This document shows, in pieces, positions 22,329 through 30,092 of a stretch of DNA of 36,646 nucleotides. The position numbers were made by a program, and so were the translations under genes. Position 1 is the first letter of the stretch, and the number at the start of each line of letters is the position of its first letter. The notes under the pieces were generated by a model, which was given only the letters and a program-made list of their open reading frames with translations, had not been told where the DNA came from and made no database searches. The DNA comes from Synechococcus sp. J7-Johnson (GTDB taxonomy: Bacteria; Cyanobacteriota; Cyanobacteriia; PCC-6307; Cyanobiaceae), in NCBI RefSeq assembly GCF_024345795.1, contig NZ_JAGQBU010000026.1, forward strand, positions 1-36,646. Reading direction: 5' to 3'.

Positions 22329-24467
22329 CTAACCCGCCACCAGCCAGCGCCCCCCAGCCCCGAGGGCCAGGGCCGCGGCGCTGCCCCACCACAGAGCCGC
22401 CCGGCTGTTCAGCAGCAGGCGGCGCAGCAACACCAGCGACCCGCCGACCCCCAGCAGCAGCACCAGGCTCTGGCAGAAGGCAATCACGTGATGATCGGCG
22501 CTCCAGCTGGGCAGCGGCTGCTGGAAGCTGACCGGCAGCAACCGGCCCGCTTCCGCCATCCCCACCGGCAGGTGCCGCGCCAGCAACTGCGCCCAGAGCA
22601 GGGGCAGCAGGCCATAGAGCCCGAGGCGCAGACGCCGGGCAGCCCGCTCCGGCGGTGTCAACCAGCTCCCGATCCGAAGCGCAAGCAGGGCCAGGGCAGA
22701 AGGCAGCGCCAGAGCCAGGACGGCAAAGGCCAGGCGCGGCAGCAAGGGGCCCGCCTGCAGGCTGTCGGGGGCCAGGGGCAGCCCCCCCAGCAGCCGATCC
22801 CAGAACTTCAGGCAGACGCCGCCGGCGAGCACCAGGATCAGACCAGCCTCCCCGTCGGGTGGAGCCATCTCCCGCTGCAGATCGGCAGCGGGTGGCCGCA
22901 GGCTCAGTTGCACTGAGCGGTGCGGGCAGGCCTGGGCGCAGGTGAGGCAGAGCACGCAGTTGCGGTTGTCGTCGAGGTGAGCCGGGTGGGTGCCGAGCGG
23001 GCAGCCGGCTGTGGCCAGCCCTTCCCCATCGGCGGGACCGCCCTTGAAGCAGGCATAGGTGCTGCAGCTGCCGCTGCAGGTGCCCTGCTGGGCGCGCAAC
23101 TCCAGGATCGAGAGCTTGGCGAACAGGCCGTTCATTCCCCCCACCGGGCAGAGATAACGGCACCAGAAGCGCTTCTCGAACAGCAGCGAGCCGATCACCG
23201 CGCCCGCCGTGATCAGCAACAGCAGGGCGCTGCTCAGCCAGGCGCTGTTCTCCAGATCGGCCAGCTCCTCCCAGAGCAGAATCGCGGCGAAACCGGCCGC
23301 CAGGGCCGGCGCTGCCCAGGCGTCGGTGTTGCCCCGGGGCCAGCTGGCCGGTTGCCAGCCAAGCGCCCGTGCCAGCCGCTGGACGATCTCACCCCAGACC
23401 ATGAACGGGCAGAACGAGCACCACAGGCGGCCCACAAGGGGATAGCCAAGGAGGATCAGCGGCCACCACCAGGCCCAGAACATGTTGAGCCCGCCGTTGT
23501 GGTCCCGGTCCTGCGGCCCAAGCCAAAGCCAGAGGTTGACCAGCACGAACACCCAGCTGACCAGACCGAACAGCAGGCTGTTCCAGAGCCGTGGCGAACG
23601 CATCCACTGACGCAGCGGCGGCTTCCAGCGCCAGAGGTCGAATCGCAGCCGCTGGGGCCGCGGCGTCTGCCAGAACACCTCTTCTGGAAGCTGCAGCGGA
23701 GGGTTCCGCTCGGCGGCAGGCAGGCTTGGGACCGGCACCTGCCGCAGCGCCCGGTCGACCAGGCCTTCGAGTTCCCGCACGTTGCCGGGGAAATCGCGGA
23801 TCTGCAGACGTCGGATCACCTCCTCACCCACGATCGGCGGCACCGTCCAGGCCAACTCCCTGCTGCGCAGCCGCAGCAGATAGCGCAGCCACTCGCCCAG
23901 GTCCTGGCGCCGCACCCTCAGCGGAGGCACCCGGATCAGGGAGCAGCACCGATCGAAGCTGGGCAGGGCTGTCTCGGTGGTGAAGAACAACCGGCCGCCA
24001 AAGCGGCGGGGCGTCGAGCCGGTACCGGGGGCGCACCAGTCGCCTCTGCGGGCCAGCGTCAGCAGCGCCGGCAGCAGGGCGGGATCGACCCGGTCGAGCT
24101 TGTTGATCAGCAAGCTGCCGTCGCCGATGTCATCAAGCAGCGAGCCGGCGCCATCGCTGCTGACACTGCCGAACAGCTCCGCCCCATCGCCCCGCAGCAG
24201 GGCTCCATCCAGCTGCACCATCAAGCGACGACGGGTGGTGGAGCCGAAGTGGATCAGGGCGGCCACGTCATCCTTCTCCAGCCCGGGCTCGCCGACGATC
24301 AGCACCGGCCGCCGCTCCGGATCGGCGGCGGCCTGCCGCACCCGATCCCTCAGCGTCACGGCATAGCGGCTGCTGCCGACGATTCCCCGCCGGGCCCGGC
24401 CCACCAGATAGGGGGCCAGGCGCTGGAAACGCTCGGGGACGTGGATCTGCTCGGATTCATTCACCAT
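22329..24467 (-). CDS. Degenerate NtrC-type AAA+ fused to NapH-like ferredoxin
   Basis: A 712-residue fusion. Residues 28-245 resemble a sigma-54 activator AAA+ domain, but its ATPase parts are damaged: Walker A is GEPGLEKD (59-66, Glu for the last Gly), Walker B is LLINKLD (Asn122, Lys123 for Asp-Glu), and the GAFTGA loop is missing after AELFG; sensor II FPGNVRELE (227-234) remains. Residues 290-712 form a membrane domain with WCSFCP (350, 353), CRYLCP (436, 440), Cys464/468/473/489 and CVLCLTCAQACP (504-514), the layout of NapH/NosR-type electron-transfer proteins with two 4Fe-4S clusters. Cyanobacteria lack sigma-54, so it is not a classical activator; redox sensing or electron transfer is inferred. 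AGGAG lies two bases before the ATG; GTG 24464 is an alternative. Confidence 0.85.
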   Translation of the reverse strand: MVNESEQIHVPERFQRLAPYLVGRARRGIVGSSRYAVTLRDRVRQAAADPERRPVLIVGEPGLEKDDVAALIHFGSTTRRRLMVQLDGALLRGDGAELFGSVSSDGAGSLLDDIGDGSLLINKLDRVDPALLPALLTLARRGDWCAPGTGSTPRRFGGRLFFTTETALPSFDRCCSLIRVPPLRVRRQDLGEWLRYLLRLRSRELAWTVPPIVGEEVIRRLQIRDFPGNVRELEGLVDRALRQVPVPSLPAAERNPPLQLPEEVFWQTPRPQRLRFDLWRWKPPLRQWMRSPRLWNSLLFGLVSWVFVLVNLWLWLGPQDRDHNGGLNMFWAWWWPLILLGYPLVGRLWCSFCPFMVWGEIVQRLARALGWQPASWPRGNTDAWAAPALAAGFAAILLWEELADLENSAWLSSALLLLITAGAVIGSLLFEKRFWCRYLCPVGGMNGLFAKLSILELRAQQGTCSGSCSTYACFKGGPADGEGLATAGCPLGTHPAHLDDNRNCVLCLTCAQACPHRSVQLSLRPPAADLQREMAPPDGEAGLILVLAGGVCLKFWDRLLGGLPLAPDSLQAGPLLPRLAFAVLALALPSALALLALRIGSWLTPPERAARRLRLGLYGLLPLLWAQLLARHLPVGMAEAGRLLPVSFQQPLPSWSADHHVIAFCQSLVLLLGVGGSLVLLRRLLLNSRAALWWGSAAALALGAGGRWLVAG

Positions 24468-24554
24468 CTCTCCTGCGAAGTGTCTCGTTCAGGATCGACA
24501 GCGGCATCTGGGTCCCTTTACCAGTTTGAGGCCGGTCTGCAAGATGATGGTTCG

Positions 24555-25139
24555 ATGACCTTGACTCTTTACGGCGGTCTCCGCTCCAGGGCGTCCATGC
24601 CCCGCTGGTATCTGGCCGAGAAGGGGATTCCCTACAACTGGCGCCTGCTCGACATGCAGGCCGGAGAGCACCGGCAGGAGGCCTTCCTCGCCATCAATCC
24701 CTTCGGCAAAGTGCCGGCACTGGAGGACACCGGCGCCCAGGACCCGCTCGGAAAACCCCTGCACCTGTTCGAGAGCGGCGCGATCCTGCTCTACCTCGCT
24801 GATCGCTATGGCGAGGAATTCACCAGCCCCGAGCAGCGGGCCCTGGCCGAGCAGTGGGTGCTGTTCGCCAATGCCACCCTGGCCACTGCCCTGTTCGTGG
24901 AATCGGCCCGGGAGCGGGAGTTTCCGCGGCTGATGGCCGCTCTCGACCAACGCCTGGCCGATGGCCACCCCCTGATCGGTGCGGCCTGGGGTGTGGCCGA
25001 CTGCGCCGTGAATGCCCATCTGGCCTACCTGCCCGTCTTTTTCCCCCAGCTCGATCTGAGCCCCTACCCGGCGGTTCAGGCCACGATCGAGGCCACCCGC
25101 GCCCGGCCCGCCTATCAGGCGGCGATGGCCACCGACTGA
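24555..25139 (+). CDS. Glutathione S-transferase
   Basis: A 194-residue GST. The thioredoxin-fold N-terminus has TLYGGLRSRASMPRWYLAEKGIPY, FGKVPALED (cis-Pro) and FESGAILLYLADRYG (the Glu-Ser glutathione-binding pair); the helical C-terminal domain has WGVADCAVNAHLAYL. It conjugates or reduces substrates with glutathione in the cytoplasm; the substrate is unknown. The frame continues open far upstream on the plus strand, antisense to the AAA-ferredoxin gene, but ATG 24555 begins exactly at the first beta strand. pdeM starts 12 bp downstream, so the two are probably co-transcribed. Confidence 0.9.
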   Translation: MTLTLYGGLRSRASMPRWYLAEKGIPYNWRLLDMQAGEHRQEAFLAINPFGKVPALEDTGAQDPLGKPLHLFESGAILLYLADRYGEEFTSPEQRALAEQWVLFANATLATALFVESAREREFPRLMAALDQRLADGHPLIGAAWGVADCAVNAHLAYLPVFFPQLDLSPYPAVQATIEATRARPAYQAAMATD

Positions 25140-25151
25140 GCGGGCGGCGCG

Positions 25152-25859
25152 ATGGTGGATCACCCTCTCGATCGGGCCCCCTTCCACTGGCGGGGGCAGC
25201 GGCTGGAGCTGCTGGCGGCCAAGGCGCTCTGGGATCCCGAGCAAAAGCTGCTGCTGGTGGCCGATCTGCACCTGGGCAAGGCCGAGACCTTCCAGAGCCA
25301 GGGCATCGCCCTGCCCAGCGACGGGGATGCGGGCACCCTCAACGCCCTGCTCACCCTGGCCCACGTCTGGCGCCCGCAGGAAGTGGTGGTGCTGGGCGAC
25401 CTGATCCACAGCCGGCTGGGCCTCACCGCCGAGCTGCGCCAGAAACTCAGGGCCCTGCCCCAGCTGCTGGGCTGCCGGCTGCGGCTGATCGGCGGCAACC
25501 ACGAACGGGGCAGCTGGATCGAGGGGCTGCCCCAGGAAGCGGCCATGGCCCGGGGAAGCCTCTGGCTGAGCCATGGTCCCGAAGATCAGCCCCCACCCGG
25601 GTCAACCGATCGTCTGCACGTCTGCGGCCACCTGCACCCTGTGGCGCTGATCGGTGACCGCAGCGATCGCCTGCGCCTGCCCTGCTTCAGCTACGACGAA
25701 GGGGTACGGCGCCTGGTGCTGCCCTCTTTCGGGCAGCTCACAGGGGGACACCCCTGCGATCCTGGCGAGCAGATCTGGCTGGTGGCTGACGGGGCGATCG
25801 TGCCCTGGCAGGCGCTCAGCCCTCAGCCGCCAGGGCGCGCACCACATCGCCGCGGGTGA
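25152..25859 (+). CDS. pdeM: Ligase-associated phosphoesterase PdeM
   Basis: A 235-residue calcineurin-type metallophosphoesterase of the ligase-associated DNA damage response. Metal-binding motifs appear in order: DLH (Asp38, His40), GDLIHSR (Asp83), GNHERG (Asn116, His117), SHGP (His141) and GHLHP (His160, His162). It probably cleaves nucleic acid ends or strands during repair with the ligase (12.2 kb) and helicase (17.7 kb). The closing part is CFSYDEGVRRLVLPSFGQLTGG, followed by a tail that overlaps the convergent CBS gene by 44 bases. Confidence 0.92.
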   Translation: MVDHPLDRAPFHWRGQRLELLAAKALWDPEQKLLLVADLHLGKAETFQSQGIALPSDGDAGTLNALLTLAHVWRPQEVVVLGDLIHSRLGLTAELRQKLRALPQLLGCRLRLIGGNHERGSWIEGLPQEAAMARGSLWLSHGPEDQPPPGSTDRLHVCGHLHPVALIGDRSDRLRLPCFSYDEGVRRLVLPSFGQLTGGHPCDPGEQIWLVADGAIVPWQALSPQPPGRAPHRRG

Positions 25860-26292
25860 GCACCCCCACCACGGCCTCGCCCTCACGCACGAACAGCCGC
25901 TGGGTGGAGCGGTCGTGCAGCAGCTTGGCGGCCGCGGCCAGCGACACCTCAGCGTTGCAGGTATGGGGGTGGCGGTTCATCACATCAGCCACCGTGTTGC
26001 CCAGCACCTGATGCACCTGCTTGTCCCAGTCGAGGGGGTTGCGCAGATAGATCACGGCGTCGAGCAGCATCACGTATGGGCCGGCATCAAAGCCGCTTTC
26101 GCGCACCATCAGGTCCTGCTCGCTCAACTCGCCGATCAGGGCCCCGTGCTCGTCAAGCACGGGCAGGCCGCTGATGTGGTGATCACTCATCAGCTTCACC
26201 GCCTCCTGCAGCAGCGTGGTCGGTTTCACCGACAGCACGGGTGTGGACATCGCGTCGGCCACCCGTACGGTTCCTGGGGTGTCGGGAGTCAT
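25816..26292 (-). CDS. CBS-domain protein
   Basis: A 158-residue protein made of two CBS domains (VADAMSTPVLSVKPTTLLQEA ... VLDEHGALIGELSEQDL; and VADVMNRHPHTCNAEVSLAAA ... VREGEAVVGVLTRGDVV). Paired CBS domains bind adenine nucleotides and control partner proteins; in cyanobacteria and plastids stand-alone pairs (CBSX type) regulate redox enzymes. No partner is evident. Its last 44 bases overlap the convergent pdeM gene. Its start is 61 bp from the divergent pgsA-like gene. Confidence 0.9.
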   Translation of the reverse strand: MTPDTPGTVRVADAMSTPVLSVKPTTLLQEAVKLMSDHHISGLPVLDEHGALIGELSEQDLMVRESGFDAGPYVMLLDAVIYLRNPLDWDKQVHQVLGNTVADVMNRHPHTCNAEVSLAAAAKLLHDRSTQRLFVREGEAVVGVLTRGDVVRALAAEG

Positions 26293-26353
26293 CGGTGCAG
26301 AGCGTCTGCAAGGGTTCTAGGCCAGCGTGGGGGCACGCCCAGGCACGGCCGCG

Positions 26354-26941
26354 ATGACCCCTTTCGCACCTGAATCCGATGGCGGGCAGCCCGCATCGCC
26401 CCTGGCTCGCCGCCTGGCCGACGCCCTCACCGTGGCCAGGGCCTTCCTGGGGCTGCCGATCCTGTTGGCCCTCGGCGCCGGCCAGACGAGTCTGGGCTGG
26501 GCCTTGCTGCTGCTGGGCGGGTTCAGCGACTGGGCCGACGGCTGGCTGGCCCGGCGCTCTGGCGGCGGCTCGGTCTGGGGAGCACGGCTCGACCCCCTCA
26601 CCGACAAGATCCTGATCAGCGCTCCCCTGCTCTGGCTGGCCAGGGAGGGGACTCTGCCTCTATGGGCGGTGTGGCTGCTGCTGGCGAGGGAGCTGCTGAT
26701 CTCCGGCTGGCGGGCCGGCCAGGACAGTGGCGGGCCGGCCTCGAGTGCTGGCAAGGCCAAGACCGTGCTCCAGTTCGCCTCCCTGCTGCTGCTGCTATGG
26801 CCCCAGGCCTGGCCCCTGGCCAGCGGTCTGCGCGGCCTGGGCTGGTGGTTGTTCTGGCCGTCGCTGCTGCTGGCGCTCAGCTCCGGCTTGGGCTACCTCG
26901 GTGTGGGCCTCAGCCGGCCAGCAGGGCCTCGTCGGAGCTGA
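26354..26941 (+). CDS. pgsA: CDP-alcohol phosphatidyltransferase (PgsA-like)
   Basis: A 195-residue membrane enzyme, probably making phosphatidylglycerol phosphate from CDP-diacylglycerol and glycerol 3-phosphate. The CDP-alcohol signature D-G-x2-A-R-x8-G-x3-D-x3-D is exact: Asp62, Gly63, Ala66, Arg67, Gly76, Asp80, Asp84, inside WADGWLARRS ... GARLDPLTDK. About five hydrophobic segments are present. ATG 26354 is preferred over GTG 26327. Phosphatidylglycerol is essential for thylakoids, so this is plausible as the main PgsA, but a second family member could exist elsewhere and the exact alcohol substrate is not proved. The last 32 bases overlap the convergent CSP41-like gene. Confidence 0.85.
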   Translation: MTPFAPESDGGQPASPLARRLADALTVARAFLGLPILLALGAGQTSLGWALLLLGGFSDWADGWLARRSGGGSVWGARLDPLTDKILISAPLLWLAREGTLPLWAVWLLLARELLISGWRAGQDSGGPASSAGKAKTVLQFASLLLLLWPQAWPLASGLRGLGWWLFWPSLLLALSSGLGYLGVGLSRPAGPRRS

Positions 26942-27830
26942 AGTCGGGGGTGGTGGGGCCGCGCAGGGCGTAATCGTTGCTGAAGCTGTCAGCCAGGCCG
27001 GCTTCGAGATCGAAGGCGGGCGACCAGGCCAGCTCCCGCTGCAACCTGTGGATGTCAGTGAGGAAATGGGCAAGGCGCAGGGGGAAGGCCTTGCGGGCTT
27101 TTTTGTCAAGCCCCGAGGGATCAAAACTGCGGATCTCCACCGCCGCCGGGTCGACGCCGCAGGCCCGCGCCGCCGCGGCCACCAGGCCCCGGAAAGTGAC
27201 GCCCTGGGCCCCGCTGCAGTTGTAGATGCGATTGGCCGCAGCCTCCACATCCAGGCAGCGGGCCATCGCCGTGGCCAGATCACTCACATGACCCAGTTGG
27301 GTGATGGTGGTGCCATCACCGGGCAGGGGCACAGGCCGGCCATGCACGATCCGATCGAAGAACCAGCTCTCGACCGGGTTGTAGTTGCCGGGTCCATAGA
27401 TGTAGGTGGGGCGGAAGCTGGTGAAGGGGATCGCCTGCTGCCGCAGCCACGTCTCGGTGTCGAGCTTGCCGGCATGGCGACTGGCCGGATCGGTGGCGGC
27501 CTGCTCATCGAGGGGCCAGAGCTCGCTGTCGGCATAGACCCCGGCGGAACTGACGTAGACGAATCGGTGGCTGGGTGCTCCGGTGCGCTCCACCACTGCC
27601 TCGCTGTCGACGCCGCTGCGACCGCTGCTGTCGATGATCACGTCGAAGCTGCGGCCCTGCAGCTGGGCGAGGTCCTCAGCGGAGGTTCGATCGCCGACCA
27701 GATGCTCCAGATCCGCCGGCACGGGATTGCGTCCGCGGGTGAACAGGGTGATGGCATGGCCGGCCTCCTGCAACTGGGCCACCAGGGGCTTGCCGATGAA
27801 ACGGGTGCCACCCATCACAAGGATCTTCAT
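26910..27830 (-). CDS. CSP41-like NAD-binding epimerase fold
   Basis: A 306-residue atypical short-chain dehydrogenase. The Rossmann fold is present with GGTRFIG (residues 7-13), FVYVSSAGVY and FRPTYIYGPGNYN. The catalytic Tyr of YxxxK is missing: the segment is SRHAGKLDTE with Lys122, as in chloroplast CSP41 proteins, which bind and cleave RNA rather than epimerise sugars. This makes it a CSP41b-type relative; RNA binding is inferred from the family. ATG 27830 opens directly on the first beta strand. The gene is divergent from the Coq4-like gene (91 bp) and its 3' end overlaps pgsA by 32 bases. Confidence 0.85.
   Translation of the reverse strand: MKILVMGGTRFIGKPLVAQLQEAGHAITLFTRGRNPVPADLEHLVGDRTSAEDLAQLQGRSFDVIIDSSGRSGVDSEAVVERTGAPSHRFVYVSSAGVYADSELWPLDEQAATDPASRHAGKLDTETWLRQQAIPFTSFRPTYIYGPGNYNPVESWFFDRIVHGRPVPLPGDGTTITQLGHVSDLATAMARCLDVEAAANRIYNCSGAQGVTFRGLVAAAARACGVDPAAVEIRSFDPSGLDKKARKAFPLRLAHFLTDIHRLQRELAWSPAFDLEAGLADSFSNDYALRGPTTPDFSSDEALLAG
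27070..27104 (+). terminator. Possible plus-strand terminator within CSP41-like gene
   Basis: GCAAGGC (27070-27076) pairs with GCCTTGC (27088-27094) over an 11-base loop; GGGC and six T (27099-27104) follow. It would end transcription of pgsA, about 130 bases past its stop. The GGGC between stem and T run weakens it, and it lies inside an opposite-strand gene. Confidence 0.25.
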
Positions 27831-27921
27831 TGGGCGCCTGGCCGTACTGGGGGCCATTCAAGCGAGCCATGGAGGCCCTACCCAAAAGAGCCACAGTGGA
27901 CGCGGTCCTGAGCGACATCTG

Positions 27922-28620
27922 ATGACGCGCTTCGCCGAACTGCTGCGTTCCCTGAACAACCTCAAGCTGCTGGCCGCCATCGGTCGCAGCGGAGGCGATC
28001 TGGGTTCGGTGGCGGATCTGGTCGACAACCTGATCGACAGCCCCCAGATGGCGGAATGCGTTCGGCGCTTCCGTGCTTTGCCCGGGGGCGCTGAGCTGAT
28101 GGATGGGCGCTACCCACCCCTCCAGCCCGATATCGACTCACTGATCCAGCTGCCTGAGGGCAGCCTCGGCCACAGCTACGCCCAACTGATCCGGCAGCTC
28201 AACTACGACCCCGAGTTCTTCCGGCCACGTCCGGTCGACACCGAGGCCCGCTGGCTGACTCAGCGCATCGCCACCACCCACGACATTCATCACGTGGTGA
28301 GCGGCTTCGGCACCGCGGCAGTGGGGGAGAGCGGCGTACTTGCGATCACCGCCTGCCAGATCGGCTTCCCGGCCTACGTGCTGCTCACCACCGCCGGCCA
28401 GCTGGCCAGCTTCCGGCTGCAGCTTGAGCGCTTCGAACTGCTCAGCCGCGCCGTTGCCCATGGAATGGCGATCGGCCACAGCGCTTCCTGCCTGGCGCTG
28501 GCCCGCTGGGAGGAAGGATGGGAGCGGCCCGTGGCCGACTGGCGACTGGAGCTGGGAATCACCGATCCTGCCGACCATGAGCCCTACGGGCTGGCGGTGG
28601 CCTCCAACCAGCCAGGATGA
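27922..28620 (+). CDS. Coq4-family protein
   Basis: A 232-residue protein of the Coq4 family. The zinc-type signature H-D-x2-H-x11-E is exact: His120, Asp121, His124 and Glu136, in ATTHDIHHVVSGFG. In eukaryotes and some proteobacteria Coq4 supports ubiquinone synthesis, recently as a C1 decarboxylase-hydroxylase. Cyanobacteria make plastoquinone instead, so the role here is unknown; a link to quinone or another prenyl lipid is inference. The GTG/ATG choice is simple: ATG 27922 gives the usual length. hisA begins 30 bp downstream in the same direction. Confidence 0.85.
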   Translation: MTRFAELLRSLNNLKLLAAIGRSGGDLGSVADLVDNLIDSPQMAECVRRFRALPGGAELMDGRYPPLQPDIDSLIQLPEGSLGHSYAQLIRQLNYDPEFFRPRPVDTEARWLTQRIATTHDIHHVVSGFGTAAVGESGVLAITACQIGFPAYVLLTTAGQLASFRLQLERFELLSRAVAHGMAIGHSASCLALARWEEGWERPVADWRLELGITDPADHEPYGLAVASNQPG

Positions 28621-28649
28621 GTCGCTACCACGGCTCAGTCCGCCCTGCC

Positions 28650-29411
28650 ATGCAGATCATTCCTGCCATCGACCTGCTCGACGGCCACTGCGTGCGCCTG
28701 CATCAGGGCGACTACGACCAGGTGACCCGCTTCAACGATGACCCCGTGGCCCAGGCGCTGGCCTGGCAAAGACAGGGCGCCGAGCGGCTGCATCTCGTCG
28801 ATCTCGATGGCGCCCGCAGTGGCCAGCCCGTCAACGATGCCGTGGTGCGCGCCATCACCGCCGCCCTTACGATTCCGGTGCAGCTGGGCGGCGGTGTGCG
28901 CACTGCAGAGCGAGCCGACGACCTGCTGGCCTGCGGACTCGATCGGGTCATCCTCGGCACCGTGGCGATCGAGCAGCCCGAGCTGGTGCGGGAACTGGCG
29001 GCCCGCCATCCCGGCCGCATCGTGGTGGGAATCGATGCCCGCAACGGCCTGGTGGCCACGCGGGGCTGGATCGAGGAGAGCCGCACCGTGGCCACCGAGC
29101 TGGCCGCCAGCTTCGAAGGCAGCGGCGTGGCGGCGATCATCAGCACCGACATCGCCACCGACGGCACTCTGGCCGGGCCGAACCTGGAGGCGTTGCGGGC
29201 CATGGCCAGCGCCAGTTCCGTGCCGGTGATCGCCTCGGGCGGCGTGGGCTCGGTCACCGACCTGCTGGCCCTGCTCAGCCTGGCCCCACTGGGGGTGGAA
29301 GGGGTGATCGTGGGCCGAGCGCTGTACGACGGCAGTTTCGACCTGGGCGAAGCCCTGCAAGCGGTGGGATCGTCGCGGTTGCAGGACCCAGTTGAAGCCT
29401 CGCACTGCTGA
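28650..29411 (+). CDS. hisA: HisA, ProFAR isomerase
   Basis: A 253-residue TIM-barrel enzyme of histidine synthesis, converting ProFAR to PRFAR. The catalytic Asp8 (IIPAIDLLDG) and Asp129 (VGIDARNG) are present, with phosphate-binding loops LGGGVRT and ASGGVGS. STDIATDGTLAGPN is typical of HisA. The frame is open from 28617, but ATG 28650 matches the family start exactly. Other his genes are not in the window, as is common in cyanobacteria where they are scattered. Confidence 0.95.
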   Translation: MQIIPAIDLLDGHCVRLHQGDYDQVTRFNDDPVAQALAWQRQGAERLHLVDLDGARSGQPVNDAVVRAITAALTIPVQLGGGVRTAERADDLLACGLDRVILGTVAIEQPELVRELAARHPGRIVVGIDARNGLVATRGWIEESRTVATELAASFEGSGVAAIISTDIATDGTLAGPNLEALRAMASASSVPVIASGGVGSVTDLLALLSLAPLGVEGVIVGRALYDGSFDLGEALQAVGSSRLQDPVEASHC

Positions 29412-29495
29412 TCGAAGCGAGCTCACCCCCAGGCGACACAAACCGATCGAGCGTGGCCCTTAACATAGAGATCACCTCGTGTTGACCTCCACTCC

Positions 29496-30026
29496 GTGTC
29501 TGTCGCCCTCACCACCACAACCGTGCCGGTGAGCTCCGGAGCGACCCGATCAGCCGGCGAAGGCTCAGCCTCAGCTAACGGCGAGAGTGCTCTGCAGGAA
29601 TCAGCCCCGGCCGACCTGCGCGTCACGGTGGCCCAGGCGTTCAGGCGCTGTCGTGATCTAGGCATGCGCCTTAGCCGCCAGCGGCGAATGGTGCTGGAAC
29701 TGCTCTGGAGCGATCGGCGTCACCTAAGTGCCCGTGACATCTTTGAGCGCCTCAATACCCAGGGCCGCAACATCGGCCACACCTCCGTCTACCAGAACCT
29801 CGAGGCCCTCCAGTCTGCTGGTGTGATCGAGTGCCTCGACCGCGCCAGCGGCAGGCTCTATGGCTACCGCAGCGATCCCCACAGCCACCTCACCTGCCTG
29901 AACAGCGGCGAGATCCAGGACCTCGATGTGGTGTTGCCCGAGGAGCTGGTGCAGCAGATCGAGGATCTCACCGGCTACAGCATCGAGTCGTACACCCTTC
30001 AGCTCTTCGGCCGCCGCAGGCCCTGA
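29496..30026 (+). CDS. Fur-family regulator, atypical metal site
   Basis: A 176-residue Fur-family repressor starting with GTG. An N-terminal Ser/Ala/Thr-rich extension of about 40 residues precedes the winged helix (MRLSRQRRMVLELLW, HLSARDIFERL, GHTSVYQNLEALQSAGVIE). The sensing region is HSHLTCLNSGEIQDLDV: His129, His131 and Cys134 remain, but the second Cys of CxxC is Ser137 and no C-terminal CxxC exists, so the structural zinc site of typical Fur/PerR/Zur is lost. It may sense another signal or metal differently. This subtype is found in picocyanobacteria. It follows hisA by 84 bp. Its targets are unknown. Confidence 0.85.
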   Translation: MSVALTTTTVPVSSGATRSAGEGSASANGESALQESAPADLRVTVAQAFRRCRDLGMRLSRQRRMVLELLWSDRRHLSARDIFERLNTQGRNIGHTSVYQNLEALQSAGVIECLDRASGRLYGYRSDPHSHLTCLNSGEIQDLDVVLPEELVQQIEDLTGYSIESYTLQLFGRRRP

Positions 30027-30092
30027 TCTGATCCAGACCCTGGAGTTTCCAGCCTGCGCTCGTTACCTTGAGTCGATGAACAGGAACGGCGC

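Noticed and set aside
22920-25139. 739-codon plus-strand frame appearing to fuse a long N-terminus to the GST
   Set aside because: The first 545 codons are antisense to the AAA-ferredoxin gene and have shadow composition; the GST begins at ATG 24555.
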